Below are positions 1-7,989 of a stretch of DNA of 55,926 nt, in pieces (position 1 is the stretch's first letter; every line of letters begins with the position of its first letter). Source of the stretch: Sinanaerobacter chloroacetimidivorans (GTDB taxonomy: Bacteria > Bacillota > Clostridia > Peptostreptococcales > Anaerovoracaceae). Where the stretch lies: the NCBI RefSeq assembly GCF_018128545.1, contig NZ_JAGSND010000024.1, positions 1 to 55,926 of the forward strand, read 5' to 3'. A program made the translations under genes and the position numbers. The notes under the pieces are model-generated. The model saw only the letters and a list, made by a program, of their open reading frames with translations, had not been told where the DNA came from and did not search any database.

Positions 1-54
1 TTATTTGAAAAAAGTGATGCAGCCTTTGAAAATACAAGGGTTTTAATAAAAAAC

Positions 55-76
55 GTAGTGTCAAACTTGACACTAC
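55..76. repeat. Inverted repeat upstream of dctP
   Basis: Two perfect 10-base arms (GTAGTGTCAA and TTGACACTAC) are separated by two bases and lie 25 bases before the dctP start. It could be an operator, or the end of a terminator from a gene outside the window. No T-run follows on the plus strand, so an operator or mRNA leader hairpin is more likely. The true promoter may lie left of the window. Confidence 0.4.
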
Positions 77-100
77 CCGTAAACGAGAGGAGAAAAAACT

Positions 101-1120
101 ATGAAAAAAATCCTGATTATTTTGATGTGTTTGGTATTGTGCTTTGGTACAATGACCGCCTGTGGCGGAGGCGGAGGCGATGAACAAGCGTCTGCTGACG
201 GAAGCAAACCTACCGTAGTCCGTATTGCTTCCGACGAAACCATTGATACGCCTTGTTCAAAAGCTACACTTGTCTTTAAGGATCTTATTGAAGAAAAGTC
301 CGGAGGAAGGCTCACGGTTGAGTACTTCAACGACAGCGCAATGGGTGACGAGCGTGAAATTGCCGAATCCGTTCAAATGGGAAATCTCGAAATGGGCATC
401 ATTTCCGCCTGTATGTTCACTACTTATTCCCCGGACTGGGCTGTCACTGAGCTGCCGTATGTGTTTATGGACAGACAGAAAATGTATCAATACCTTGACG
501 GCGATGTGGGCGCATTTTTGAAAAAATCACTCATGGATGCATCAAATATTGAAGCTTTAGATTTTGCAGACGGTTCTTTCAAAATTCTTTTAAACGCCAA
601 AAAACCGATTAAAAATGTAAAAGATATGAAAGGATTGAAGATCCGCTGTCAGGAAAATAAAACAAATATGTCCATCTACAAAGCCTGGAACGGAACCGCC
701 ATTCCGATGGGCTTCAGTGAAATCTATACTGCATTGCAGCAGGGAACCATCGACGGAGTCGATACTTCCCCGCTCTATCAGAGAAGCGGTAAATTCTACG
801 AGGTCGGCAAGTACTATACAATGACCAATCATCAGGCTTTGATCATGGTCAGTGTCATCAATGAAGATTTCCTGGCAAGCCTTCCCGAAGATCTCCAGCA
901 GATCGTAAGAGACTGCAGCCGTGAGGCTTACACCGTCCAGGAAAGACAGATAGTTCAGGATGCGGAAAAAGAAGCCATTGACACTATGAATAGTGCCGGA
1001 TGCACCGAATATGTTATGAGCGACGCAGAACTCGCTTCTTTCGTGGATGCAAGCAAACCTGTTATCGAAGAATACAGACCGACGGTTAATCCGGAACTTT
1101 TAACGATGCTGGGATTATAA
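101..1120 (+). CDS. dctP: TRAP transporter substrate-binding lipoprotein, DctP family
   Basis: This is the extracytoplasmic solute receptor of a tripartite ATP-independent periplasmic transporter. It captures an organic acid outside the cell and hands it to the membrane permease. The N-terminus is a lipoprotein signal peptide ending in a lipobox with the lipidated Cys near residue 21 (MTACGG), as expected for a Gram-positive receptor. The body (339 aa, normal size) has the DctP pattern, including GLKIRCQE, which carries the conserved ligand-binding Arg, and ALQQGTIDGVD. A GAGAGGAG ribosome site precedes the ATG. dctQ and dctM follow. The ligand cannot be read from sequence; a dicarboxylate, hydroxy acid or amino acid would fit the neighbouring catabolic genes. 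Confidence 0.93.
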   Translation: MKKILIILMCLVLCFGTMTACGGGGGDEQASADGSKPTVVRIASDETIDTPCSKATLVFKDLIEEKSGGRLTVEYFNDSAMGDEREIAESVQMGNLEMGIISACMFTTYSPDWAVTELPYVFMDRQKMYQYLDGDVGAFLKKSLMDASNIEALDFADGSFKILLNAKKPIKNVKDMKGLKIRCQENKTNMSIYKAWNGTAIPMGFSEIYTALQQGTIDGVDTSPLYQRSGKFYEVGKYYTMTNHQALIMVSVINEDFLASLPEDLQQIVRDCSREAYTVQERQIVQDAEKEAIDTMNSAGCTEYVMSDAELASFVDASKPVIEEYRPTVNPELLTMLGL

Positions 1121-1175
1121 ATTAGCCATAACTCAGTCAAAGAACAGACTTTAATATCCATTGTATAAAAAATCC

Positions 1176-1205
1176 ACGCTGCCTGTTGTTAACAACAGGC
1201 AGCGT
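1176..1205 (+). terminator. Intercistronic hairpin between dctP and dctQ
   Basis: A perfect 13-bp stem with a TTAA loop sits in the 138-base gap between dctP and dctQ. No T-run follows. It more likely protects the upstream mRNA 3' end or causes partial termination than fully stops transcription. Such hairpins commonly make a binding protein more abundant than its permease. Confidence 0.7.
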
Positions 1206-1258
1206 ATATTGGATCAAACTCAACCACGGCACTTAACAGCTGCTTTAGGGAGGAAAAC

Positions 1259-1777
1259 ATGGAAACATTTAAAAAGATTGTGAAAAGTTATGACGCCATA
1301 GAAATGAAATTTTTGATTTTTGTAATGGCTATACTGGTGGTCGTTACTTTTGCCCAGGTTTTTACACGCTACGTAATGGGAGCTGCATTATTTTGGTCTG
1401 AAGAATTGGCCAAGTATCTTTTTGTATGGATATCCTGGCTGGGAGTCAGCGCCGGTTTAAAAGAAAAAGAACATATTCAGGTAAAACTGCTTCCGGAGGC
1501 ACTGCATGCCAAAGGCCATCTGAAAACGGAAAAGGGATTGCTTATTCTGATTGATCTGCTTTGGTTCATCACGAGCATCGTGGTGCTTTATTACGGTTTT
1601 ATTATAGTCGCAGGGCAGATGGAAACAGGCGTTTACGGCCCGTCTACGGGTATCCCGATGTGGATCAACTACCTGTGCGTACCTGTAAGTGCTGTTATTG
1701 TCTGCCTTCGCTTAATCGGCGGAATGATTGTAAATTCTTACGAATTGGTTTGTATGTTTAGAAGGGGGGGGCGTTAA
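1259..1777 (+). CDS. dctQ: TRAP transporter small permease, DctQ family
   Basis: This is the small membrane subunit of the TRAP transporter (172 aa), which pairs with the large permease. Four hydrophobic segments are visible, at roughly residues 18-40, 50-68, 92-115 and 132-155. The DctQ-type FTRYVMGAALFWSEELAKYLFVW core is interrupted only by normal variation. An AGGGAGGAAAAC ribosome site sets the ATG. The stop codon abuts the TTG start of dctM, so the two permease subunits are translationally coupled. Confidence 0.92.
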   Translation: METFKKIVKSYDAIEMKFLIFVMAILVVVTFAQVFTRYVMGAALFWSEELAKYLFVWISWLGVSAGLKEKEHIQVKLLPEALHAKGHLKTEKGLLILIDLLWFITSIVVLYYGFIIVAGQMETGVYGPSTGIPMWINYLCVPVSAVIVCLRLIGGMIVNSYELVCMFRRGGR

Positions 1778-3055
1778 TTGGAAAGTATGCTAATTCTTTT
1801 TGGCGGCATGGTCGTGTTAATCTTTATTGGTGTTCCCGTGGGGTACTCCATCGGTCTGGCCACCATAGCGACTTTTACTCTCTTTTCCACCATGCCTGTC
1901 TCCATCGTGGCTCAGAACTGCTTTACGGGTCTGAATTCCTTTGTACTGCTCGCCATACCGTTCTTTATTCTGGCAGGCGTTATCATGAGCGAAGGAGGCA
2001 TTGCAAGGAGGCTTGTGGATATTGCTGATTCCGTCATCGGTTTTGTCACAGGCGGATTGGGGATGTGCGTCGTTATGACCAGCACTTTCTTCGGCGCCAT
2101 TACAGGTTCGGGGAACGCGACGACATCCGCGGTAGGTTCATTGCTTATCCCTCCTATGGAAGAAAAAAAATACGGGAGAACTTACAGCGCTACGCTGGTT
2201 GCCGCGTCAGGCGCCATTGGGATTATTATACCACCGAGCATCCCCTTTGTCATATACGGTGTCGCAACAAGCACAAGTATCGGCGACCTGTTCATCGCAG
2301 GGATCTTACCAGGGCTCTTAATGTGTGTCAGTTTGATGATTGCGAACTATTTTATATCGAAGAAGCACGGTTATGTAGGAAGCGATACCAGACCCCAGCT
2401 GAAAAATATCCTTACTGCATTAAGGAAAGGAATCTGGGCGCTCCTGGCTCCCGTCATTATTCTCGGTGGTATTTATTCCGGGATATTCACTCCGACAGAG
2501 TCGGCCGTTGTCGCCGTCGTCTATTCGATCATCGCAGGCGCTTTCATCTACAGGGAATTAACCTGGAAGAAGCTTCAGCATGCTCTTTATCAGGCGGTTA
2601 TGATCAATGGAATCACTAGTTTCATCATCGCATTTTCAGCCTCCATGGCCAAGTATCTAAGTCTTGAAAGGATACCCGATCAGATTTGCGAAGCGATTCT
2701 AAGTGTTACAGATAATAAGTTTGTTATTTTGTTTATGCTGAATATCGTACTGCTGATCGTCGGCATGCTGATCGACATTATTCCGGCCATCATCATTCTG
2801 GCGCCGATCTTCCTGCCGATAGCGCTTTCTTTCAATATGAGCCCGATTCAATTCGGAGTCATCATGGTTTTGAATCTGGCCATCGGTTTTGTTACGCCTC
2901 CTTACGGGTCAACGTTGTTTGTTGCTTCAGCGATAGCGAAAGTTCAAGTTGACCGCATGTTTAAATATGCGGTCATACTATCCGGTGTACTGTGTATCGT
3001 ATTACTGCTTGTCACTTATGTTCCTTGGTTTTCGTTGGCGCTGATTCAACATTGA
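1778..3055 (+). CDS. dctM: TRAP transporter large permease, DctM family
   Basis: This is the large membrane subunit that performs ion-coupled substrate translocation (425 aa, normal length). It has about a dozen hydrophobic helices and typical DctM motifs: FFILAGVIMSEGGIARRLVD near residue 60, GAITGSGNATTSAVGS near residue 105, PPSIPFVIYG near residue 147 and FVTPPYGSTLFVA near residue 375. The start is TTG immediately after the dctQ stop, with a G-rich ribosome site inside dctQ. A strong bidirectional hairpin follows. The transporter probably feeds the convergent minus-strand operon. Confidence 0.95.
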   Translation: MESMLILFGGMVVLIFIGVPVGYSIGLATIATFTLFSTMPVSIVAQNCFTGLNSFVLLAIPFFILAGVIMSEGGIARRLVDIADSVIGFVTGGLGMCVVMTSTFFGAITGSGNATTSAVGSLLIPPMEEKKYGRTYSATLVAASGAIGIIIPPSIPFVIYGVATSTSIGDLFIAGILPGLLMCVSLMIANYFISKKHGYVGSDTRPQLKNILTALRKGIWALLAPVIILGGIYSGIFTPTESAVVAVVYSIIAGAFIYRELTWKKLQHALYQAVMINGITSFIIAFSASMAKYLSLERIPDQICEAILSVTDNKFVILFMLNIVLLIVGMLIDIIPAIIILAPIFLPIALSFNMSPIQFGVIMVLNLAIGFVTPPYGSTLFVASAIAKVQVDRMFKYAVILSGVLCIVLLLVTYVPWFSLALIQH

Positions 3056-3113
3056 TAAAAATTCTTCTTATACAGCGGAAGCTCTTTTTCAACAATGGGC
3101 AAAAGGCAAGGAA

Positions 3114-3164
3114 AAGAGGGTGTCTCTCCATAAATCTAAAAATTCTATGGAGAGACACCCTCTT
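3114..3164. terminator. Bidirectional terminator between convergent operons
   Basis: Two perfect 19-base arms (3114-3132 and 3146-3164) flank a 13-base loop. The element lies between dctM on the plus strand and the LarA-family gene on the minus strand, where a shared terminator is expected. T-runs are modest on both sides. Confidence 0.85.
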
Positions 3165-3198
3165 ATATTAGAACATTCTAAGTTTCAAGTCACGCGTT

Positions 3199-4461
3199 TT
3201 ACGCAAGGTCATGGCACGCTATGATCGGCAAGGTGGACCCTGCAGCAGGAAGAACCAGCACTTTTGAGTCATCCCCCAACTCGGCAACAGCGGAATCCAA
3301 GGCCTCCTGGACAGAAGCAAACGGTCTGAAATTAATTCTTTTAACAAGCTCAGGGTCAAGGTCCGATATCATAAATATCTTTGCTCGTTTAAGGACCATG
3401 GCGATTGCTGCAGCTTTATGTCCACCCAATCTGAAATTGACTTTTATTTCTTCGATCATCTGATCAGGTGTTTTATTCAGCATCCATTCCTCAAAAGTTT
3501 TTTCGCCGAAGCCTTCTTTGGAAGATGCACAGAGGATAATGATCCCGCCGTCTCTGACTGCGTTTTTTGCATTATCCAATCCTTTCTGGGACTGATAAAT
3601 GTTAAGATCCTTTGGATAACCGCCGGGTGAGGCAATGACAATATCATACCGCCTGCTCAATTTAACGCCGTACATTTGATCTAAAAACCTGCACCCTTGC
3701 CGGTGCGCTTCAATATAATGCCCGGAAAAGGACTTGACGATTTCTTTTTTATCATTTAAAACGACATTAACGATAAAGTCAATCCTGATATGTTCTCCGA
3801 CTTCATCGATATCCTGCCGGACTGGATTCGTGGTCAGATTTCCTGCAACCGCTCCGGGCTTAACCATATTGGAGTGATTGGTCTGGATGGCCTCATGGCT
3901 TGAAACTCCCGGCATAACAGCTTTTGCTCCGCCCGAATATCCGGCAAAATAGTGATATTCTATATTCCCTAAGCAGATGATCCTGTCCGCCTGTGCAACC
4001 GGTACGAAAATATCAACGGGTGTTCCGTTTCTGCATTTTCCCAGGTTGATGCAATTCTTTATATCGCTGTCGATGATCCTGATGCCACTCCTATAAATTG
4101 ACTCTCCGACAAGCGTCATTTTTTCTTCTTCCGAATGTTTTCTGTGGCTTCCCACCGCAAGAACGATCGTGATGTCCTCTTCCTTTAATCCGGATTTTTT
4201 AATCTCCTCAAGAACGGGAGGCAACACCGTTTTACTGGGCATTGGCCGCGTAATGTCACTTGTAATGATAACAATCTTTTCTCCCTGCCTGACGATATCC
4301 TTCAGCCTTTTGGATTCGATAGGATTTTCCAATGACCGCTTTACTTCATCCTCTCCCGTCAGGCTGACCTGTATTTCATTTGGAAGCAGCTCACCCCCAT
4401 AATTGTGTTCAGGGATTTCAACATTAGCTGTCCCCTTTCCGTACTTAAACCTATATATCAT
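3199..4461 (-). CDS. larA: LarA-family nickel-dependent 2-hydroxyacid racemase/epimerase
   Basis: This protein belongs to the lactate racemase (LarA/DUF2088) superfamily, whose members use a nickel pincer nucleotide to racemise or epimerise 2-hydroxyacids such as lactate or malate. Visible signatures are SDITRPMPS near residue 68, GSHRKHSEEE near residue 104 with the paired catalytic histidines, and YSGGAKAVMPGVSS near residue 176 with the Lys that anchors the cofactor. The length (420 aa) is normal. Its start overlaps the malic enzyme stop by four bases (ATGA), so it is coupled to a malate-consuming enzyme. Malate racemase is an attractive but unproven assignment. The larB, larC and larE cofactor genes are not in the window. 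Confidence 0.9.
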   Translation of the reverse strand: MIYRFKYGKGTANVEIPEHNYGGELLPNEIQVSLTGEDEVKRSLENPIESKRLKDIVRQGEKIVIITSDITRPMPSKTVLPPVLEEIKKSGLKEEDITIVLAVGSHRKHSEEEKMTLVGESIYRSGIRIIDSDIKNCINLGKCRNGTPVDIFVPVAQADRIICLGNIEYHYFAGYSGGAKAVMPGVSSHEAIQTNHSNMVKPGAVAGNLTTNPVRQDIDEVGEHIRIDFIVNVVLNDKKEIVKSFSGHYIEAHRQGCRFLDQMYGVKLSRRYDIVIASPGGYPKDLNIYQSQKGLDNAKNAVRDGGIIILCASSKEGFGEKTFEEWMLNKTPDQMIEEIKVNFRLGGHKAAAIAMVLKRAKIFMISDLDPELVKRINFRPFASVQEALDSAVAELGDDSKVLVLPAAGSTLPIIACHDLA

Positions 4462-5639
4462 ACGGAAACACCCCTCGCGACTCCCGATTGAACTGCTGCA
4501 CTATATACCGCCTTTGCAACCTGATTTCCAACTCTTGGATCAAATGCGGGTACTATGATATAATCCTCATTCAGTTCTTCCTCAGTGACGAGAGAAGCAA
4601 TTGCATAGGCTGCGGCTTTTTTCATCTCCTCATTGATATCGCTTGCCCTTGCATCCAAGGCGCCTCTGAAAATTCCCGGGAATGCCAGCACATTATTGAT
4701 TTGGTTCGAAAAATCTGACCTGCCTGTTCCGACAATTCTGGCGCCCGCTTCTTTTGCCGCGTCCGGCATAATCTCCGGATCCGGATTCGCCATAGCAAAG
4801 ATGATTGCATCTTTATTCATACTCGCTGCCATTTCCTTTGTCACCAGACCTTTTGCCGATACACCGATGAATACGTCGGCTCCCTTCATCGCATCCGCCA
4901 GGCCACCTTTTATGTTTGCCTGATTTGTCATTTCAGCAAGTTCCTGATGAACCCAGTTTCCATACTTCTGGTCTTTGGAAAGGATTCCCTTGCTGCTGCA
5001 TACAATGATATCTTTGACCCCAAGATCTTTCAGCATTTTGACGATGGCGTTTCCGGCAGCTCCCGCACCGCTGACTGCAATTTTAATCTCTTCAAACCGT
5101 TTGCCTACAATTTTCAGGGAGTTAATGAGCCCCGCTGCGACAACGACGGCAGTCCCGTGCTGATCATCATGGAACACAGGTATGTTCAGCTCTTTTTTGA
5201 GCCTCCTTTCGATTTCCACACACCGCGGAGAAGAAATATCTTCAAGATTGATGCCTCCAAAAACGGGCTCGATCATCTTGACGGTCTGTACGATGACGTC
5301 AGCATCCTTTGACGGAATACAGATTGGAAACGCATCCACTCCGCCGAACGTTTTAAACAGGACAGCCTTCCCTTCCATAACAGGTAAAGCCGCTTCCGGA
5401 CCTATGTCTCCAAGACCCAGGACGGCTGTGCCGTCCGTAACGACCGCGACCATATTTCCTTTGGAAGTAAATTTATAGACATCGTCTTTATTTTTATGTA
5501 TCATCCTGCAGGGTTCCGCAACGCCCGGCGTATAGGCTGTCGATAAATCATATTTTGTCTGAAGCGGAACTTTGCTCGTTACCTCTATTTTCCCCCGCCA
5601 CTCTTCATGAAGCCTAACAGCGTCATCTGATATGCTCAT
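4458..5639 (-). CDS. Malic enzyme (malate dehydrogenase, oxaloacetate-decarboxylating)
   Basis: It decarboxylates L-malate to pyruvate and CO2 with reduction of NAD(P). At 393 aa it is the short bacterial form. Motifs seen are STAYTPGVAEPC near residue 34, VTDGTAVLGLGDIGP near residue 67, GKAVLFKTFGG with the catalytic Lys near residue 92, PVFHDDQHGTA near residue 155 and a GAGAAG Rossmann loop near residue 192. It is the fourth gene of the minus-strand operon, following pgk after 71 bases with an intervening hairpin and overlapping the LarA-family gene. Together with that racemase it could convert both malate isomers to pyruvate. Confidence 0.95.
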   Translation of the reverse strand: MSISDDAVRLHEEWRGKIEVTSKVPLQTKYDLSTAYTPGVAEPCRMIHKNKDDVYKFTSKGNMVAVVTDGTAVLGLGDIGPEAALPVMEGKAVLFKTFGGVDAFPICIPSKDADVIVQTVKMIEPVFGGINLEDISSPRCVEIERRLKKELNIPVFHDDQHGTAVVVAAGLINSLKIVGKRFEEIKIAVSGAGAAGNAIVKMLKDLGVKDIIVCSSKGILSKDQKYGNWVHQELAEMTNQANIKGGLADAMKGADVFIGVSAKGLVTKEMAASMNKDAIIFAMANPDPEIMPDAAKEAGARIVGTGRSDFSNQINNVLAFPGIFRGALDARASDINEEMKKAAAYAIASLVTEEELNEDYIIVPAFDPRVGNQVAKAVYSAAVQSGVARGVSV

Positions 5640-5668
5640 ACTTAAAATCCTCTTTCCTTAATTTAGTC

Positions 5669-5701
5669 AGACACTTTGGCTCTGAATGATCCAAAGTGTC
5701 T
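5669..5701 (-). terminator. Intercistronic hairpin between pgk and malic enzyme gene
   Basis: A perfect 11-bp stem (AGACACTTTGG with its complement) and an 11-base loop lie in the only sizeable gap of the operon. There is no T-run, so it probably acts as an mRNA-processing or attenuation element that separates the expression of the upstream three genes from malic enzyme and larA. Confidence 0.6.
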
Positions 5702-5710
5702 ACGTTTCAT

Positions 5711-6952
5711 TTACCATCTGTCGAAAGCTTTTTCCATTGCTTCAATCAGCGGGAGTTTATCGCCCGACAGGTACTGTACCATCGCCCCTCCGGCCGTGCA
5801 GACATAATTGATTTTCTTGATATCGGTAAGTTTTTGGGCTGCGCTGACTGTGTCCCCTCCTCCGATCACCGAATAAGCTTTTGCATCTGCAATAGCGTTC
5901 CAAATCGATTTTGTACCTTTTTCAAAGAATCTATCTTCGTAGACTCCGGCGGGGCCGTTGACGAAAATCGTCTTTGCGTCTTCAATGATTTTCTGATATT
6001 TCTCGATCGTCTCACTGCCGATATCCATAAACATTTCCTCAAGTGGCAGATCGTGTATGGATACTTCCGCCCGTTCCCCATTCCGCACATATGCAAGATC
6101 TACAGGGAATTCGATCTTACCCGGATAGTCCGAAAGATATTCCTTTGCATCCTTTATAAATACATCGAGCGCTCGGTCTTTAATATATTTTTCTTTGGTA
6201 TTTCCAAGCCTGATGCCTTGGGCCAAAAGCATAATCTCTCCGGTGATGCCGCCTGTAAGGATCTTGTCTGCCGTGCCGTTCTGCAAAACCTGCTTCATCA
6301 TCCCAAAAGCGTCGGATATCTTTGCTCCTCCCAGAACAAAAACACACGGTTTTTCAGGATTCTCCATGACATTGTCCAGAGCGCTGACTTCCCTGGCCAT
6401 CAGCTCTCCTGCCGCGGTCTCAAGCATCTCCTGGAAAGCGACCATTGAAGGCGCATTGCGGTGGGCTGCTGCAAACGCATCATTGACATAAAAGTCACAC
6501 AACGGCGCCAGACTTCGAACAAGATAAGTACTCAGCATATCCTTCGGCGCAAGCTTAACGGCATTTTCAAAAGTCGAAACTTCTTCCGTCAAATATCTCA
6601 GGTTCCCCAGGAGAACAGCTTCGCCGGGCTTAAGATCTTTTACCGTCTGCTGAGCTGCCGGACCGCAGACGTCGTCGATGTACTTCACATCCCGGCCAAG
6701 ATAAGCCGTCAGCTTTTCGGCATGCTCATACAATGGGATGAGGTTCTGGTAATCCAGCGTGTCACCCTGGTGGGCTATGATCGCTAGTTTTGCATTTTTA
6801 TCGAGAATTTTTTGAATCGTCGGTATGCTTTTTTTAATTCTGTTTTCGCTGACGATTTTCTTTGTTATAGGATCGATCGGAGAGTTGATGTCCACTCTTA
6901 GAAGCACCGTTTTCCCGTCATAATTAAAATTATCGATACTCTTCATTCTCAT
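5711..6952 (-). CDS. pgk: Archaeal-type phosphoglycerate kinase homologue, altered substrate site
   Basis: This is a PGK-fold acyl-phosphate kinase (413 aa). Its LRVDINSPIDP start and HQG motif resemble archaeal rather than usual bacterial PGKs. Nucleotide-side motifs are intact: GGAKISDAF near residue 206 and GGGDT near residue 352. In the substrate half, Arg38, His61, Arg119 and Arg165 are kept. The arginine normally found in H-x-G-R-P is Asp64 here (HQGDT), and the usual LEN-x-R is LGN-x-R at 115-119. These changes argue for a substrate other than 3-phosphoglycerate. It lies one base after the GAPDH-like gene, so the two are likely to act in sequence: an acyl phosphate plus ADP gives an acid plus ATP. 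Ordinary glycolytic PGK remains possible. Confidence 0.88.
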   Translation of the reverse strand: MRMKSIDNFNYDGKTVLLRVDINSPIDPITKKIVSENRIKKSIPTIQKILDKNAKLAIIAHQGDTLDYQNLIPLYEHAEKLTAYLGRDVKYIDDVCGPAAQQTVKDLKPGEAVLLGNLRYLTEEVSTFENAVKLAPKDMLSTYLVRSLAPLCDFYVNDAFAAAHRNAPSMVAFQEMLETAAGELMAREVSALDNVMENPEKPCVFVLGGAKISDAFGMMKQVLQNGTADKILTGGITGEIMLLAQGIRLGNTKEKYIKDRALDVFIKDAKEYLSDYPGKIEFPVDLAYVRNGERAEVSIHDLPLEEMFMDIGSETIEKYQKIIEDAKTIFVNGPAGVYEDRFFEKGTKSIWNAIADAKAYSVIGGGDTVSAAQKLTDIKKINYVCTAGGAMVQYLSGDKLPLIEAMEKAFDRW

Positions 6953-6953
6953 G

Positions 6954-7976
6954 TTATTTCCAGGCTCCCAGTCCTAAATATTTGTTTGTCGTTTCGACCG
7001 CCTCAAGCCGGTCTGTCTGCATTTCAAGAGCGGCTCTGATCCCGTCGATGCTTTCGGGTATTGTGACCGATTCCTGAGGAATATGAATTCCGAACATGAC
7101 GTCTTTTCCCGACTTGACAACCGTGTCTTCCCAAACGCAGATTTCATACAAATCTCCCCTTGGCCTTCCCAGATCTCTTGCATATTTAAAGATCGAAGCA
7201 TTGCCCAGGAAACCGTCTTCGAGGCGCACTACTCTGATTCTGTCATGTTCCTTGAACGCCGCAATGACCTCCTCAGCCGAAATATCCTTTTTAGGCGTTG
7301 CGACGACAGTGATAAAGTGGCCGTGCGTAACCGGGGTATGCACCAATATCCCCGTTGCGTCTACATGCGGCATGATCGTCATCAGGTCAAGCGCCTGATG
7401 AGAAGGCGCTTTATCAACCTGGAGTGCATTTGTCAGACCCCTGTGATAGTCTCCCGGATCAGCGACCCTTCGAACGATTGTGATGGCAACTTTCTCAATT
7501 CCGACTTTTCTATCCAAGCAGTCAACCGCTCTGATCAGTCCTGTCGTGTTGCATGAGGTCAGTTTAAGAAAATCAGCGCCTAATCCCTTTTCATAATTGG
7601 CATAGCCATGAAAGAATACATCCGCGACTTCGTTCTTTTCTCCACCCTGAAAAATTGCCTTTTTCCCGTGCTGTGCATATAGTGCTTTGTTTTTGGCTCC
7701 GACTCCGCCCGTAGTGGCATCAAGGACAATATCCACATCGTTCAGCACATCTGTCAGCAAGCCGGATACAGGGATCCCTGCGGCTTCAAACTTTTCTTTT
7801 GCTTCAGGGAACGCAGCGTATAATTTATAAGGCATTCCCTTTTCTTTCAAGGATCTTGTGCTCAATGTGACCGCTGCATCTACAACTCCCACTAATTCCA
7901 TATCTTTTTGAAGCGCTACGCCGTCAGCCAATCTTTGACCGATAACTCCATAGCCGACTACCAATACCTTTACCAT
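6954..7976 (-). CDS. gap: Type II (archaeal-type) glyceraldehyde-3-phosphate dehydrogenase homologue
   Basis: It belongs to the archaeal-type phosphorylating GAPDH family (340 aa), which is rare in bacteria. The Rossmann start VLVVGYGVIGQR is followed by the catalytic Cys132 in TSCNTTGL, IVRRVADPGD near residue 160 and a likely active-site His in TPVTHGHF near residue 208. Positions I recall as KGPINAI and PSHHGPD in archaeal enzymes read HRGLTNAL and PSHQALD here, so the substrate pocket differs. It has an AAAGGAGG ribosome site. It sits 13 bases after the aminotransferase and one base before pgk. I infer that it oxidises an aldehyde made by the aminotransferase to an acyl phosphate. A standard GAPDH role is the alternative. 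Confidence 0.88.
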   Translation of the reverse strand: MVKVLVVGYGVIGQRLADGVALQKDMELVGVVDAAVTLSTRSLKEKGMPYKLYAAFPEAKEKFEAAGIPVSGLLTDVLNDVDIVLDATTGGVGAKNKALYAQHGKKAIFQGGEKNEVADVFFHGYANYEKGLGADFLKLTSCNTTGLIRAVDCLDRKVGIEKVAITIVRRVADPGDYHRGLTNALQVDKAPSHQALDLMTIMPHVDATGILVHTPVTHGHFITVVATPKKDISAEEVIAAFKEHDRIRVVRLEDGFLGNASIFKYARDLGRPRGDLYEICVWEDTVVKSGKDVMFGIHIPQESVTIPESIDGIRAALEMQTDRLEAVETTNKYLGLGAWK

Positions 7977-7989
7977 CGTAAATCCTCCT

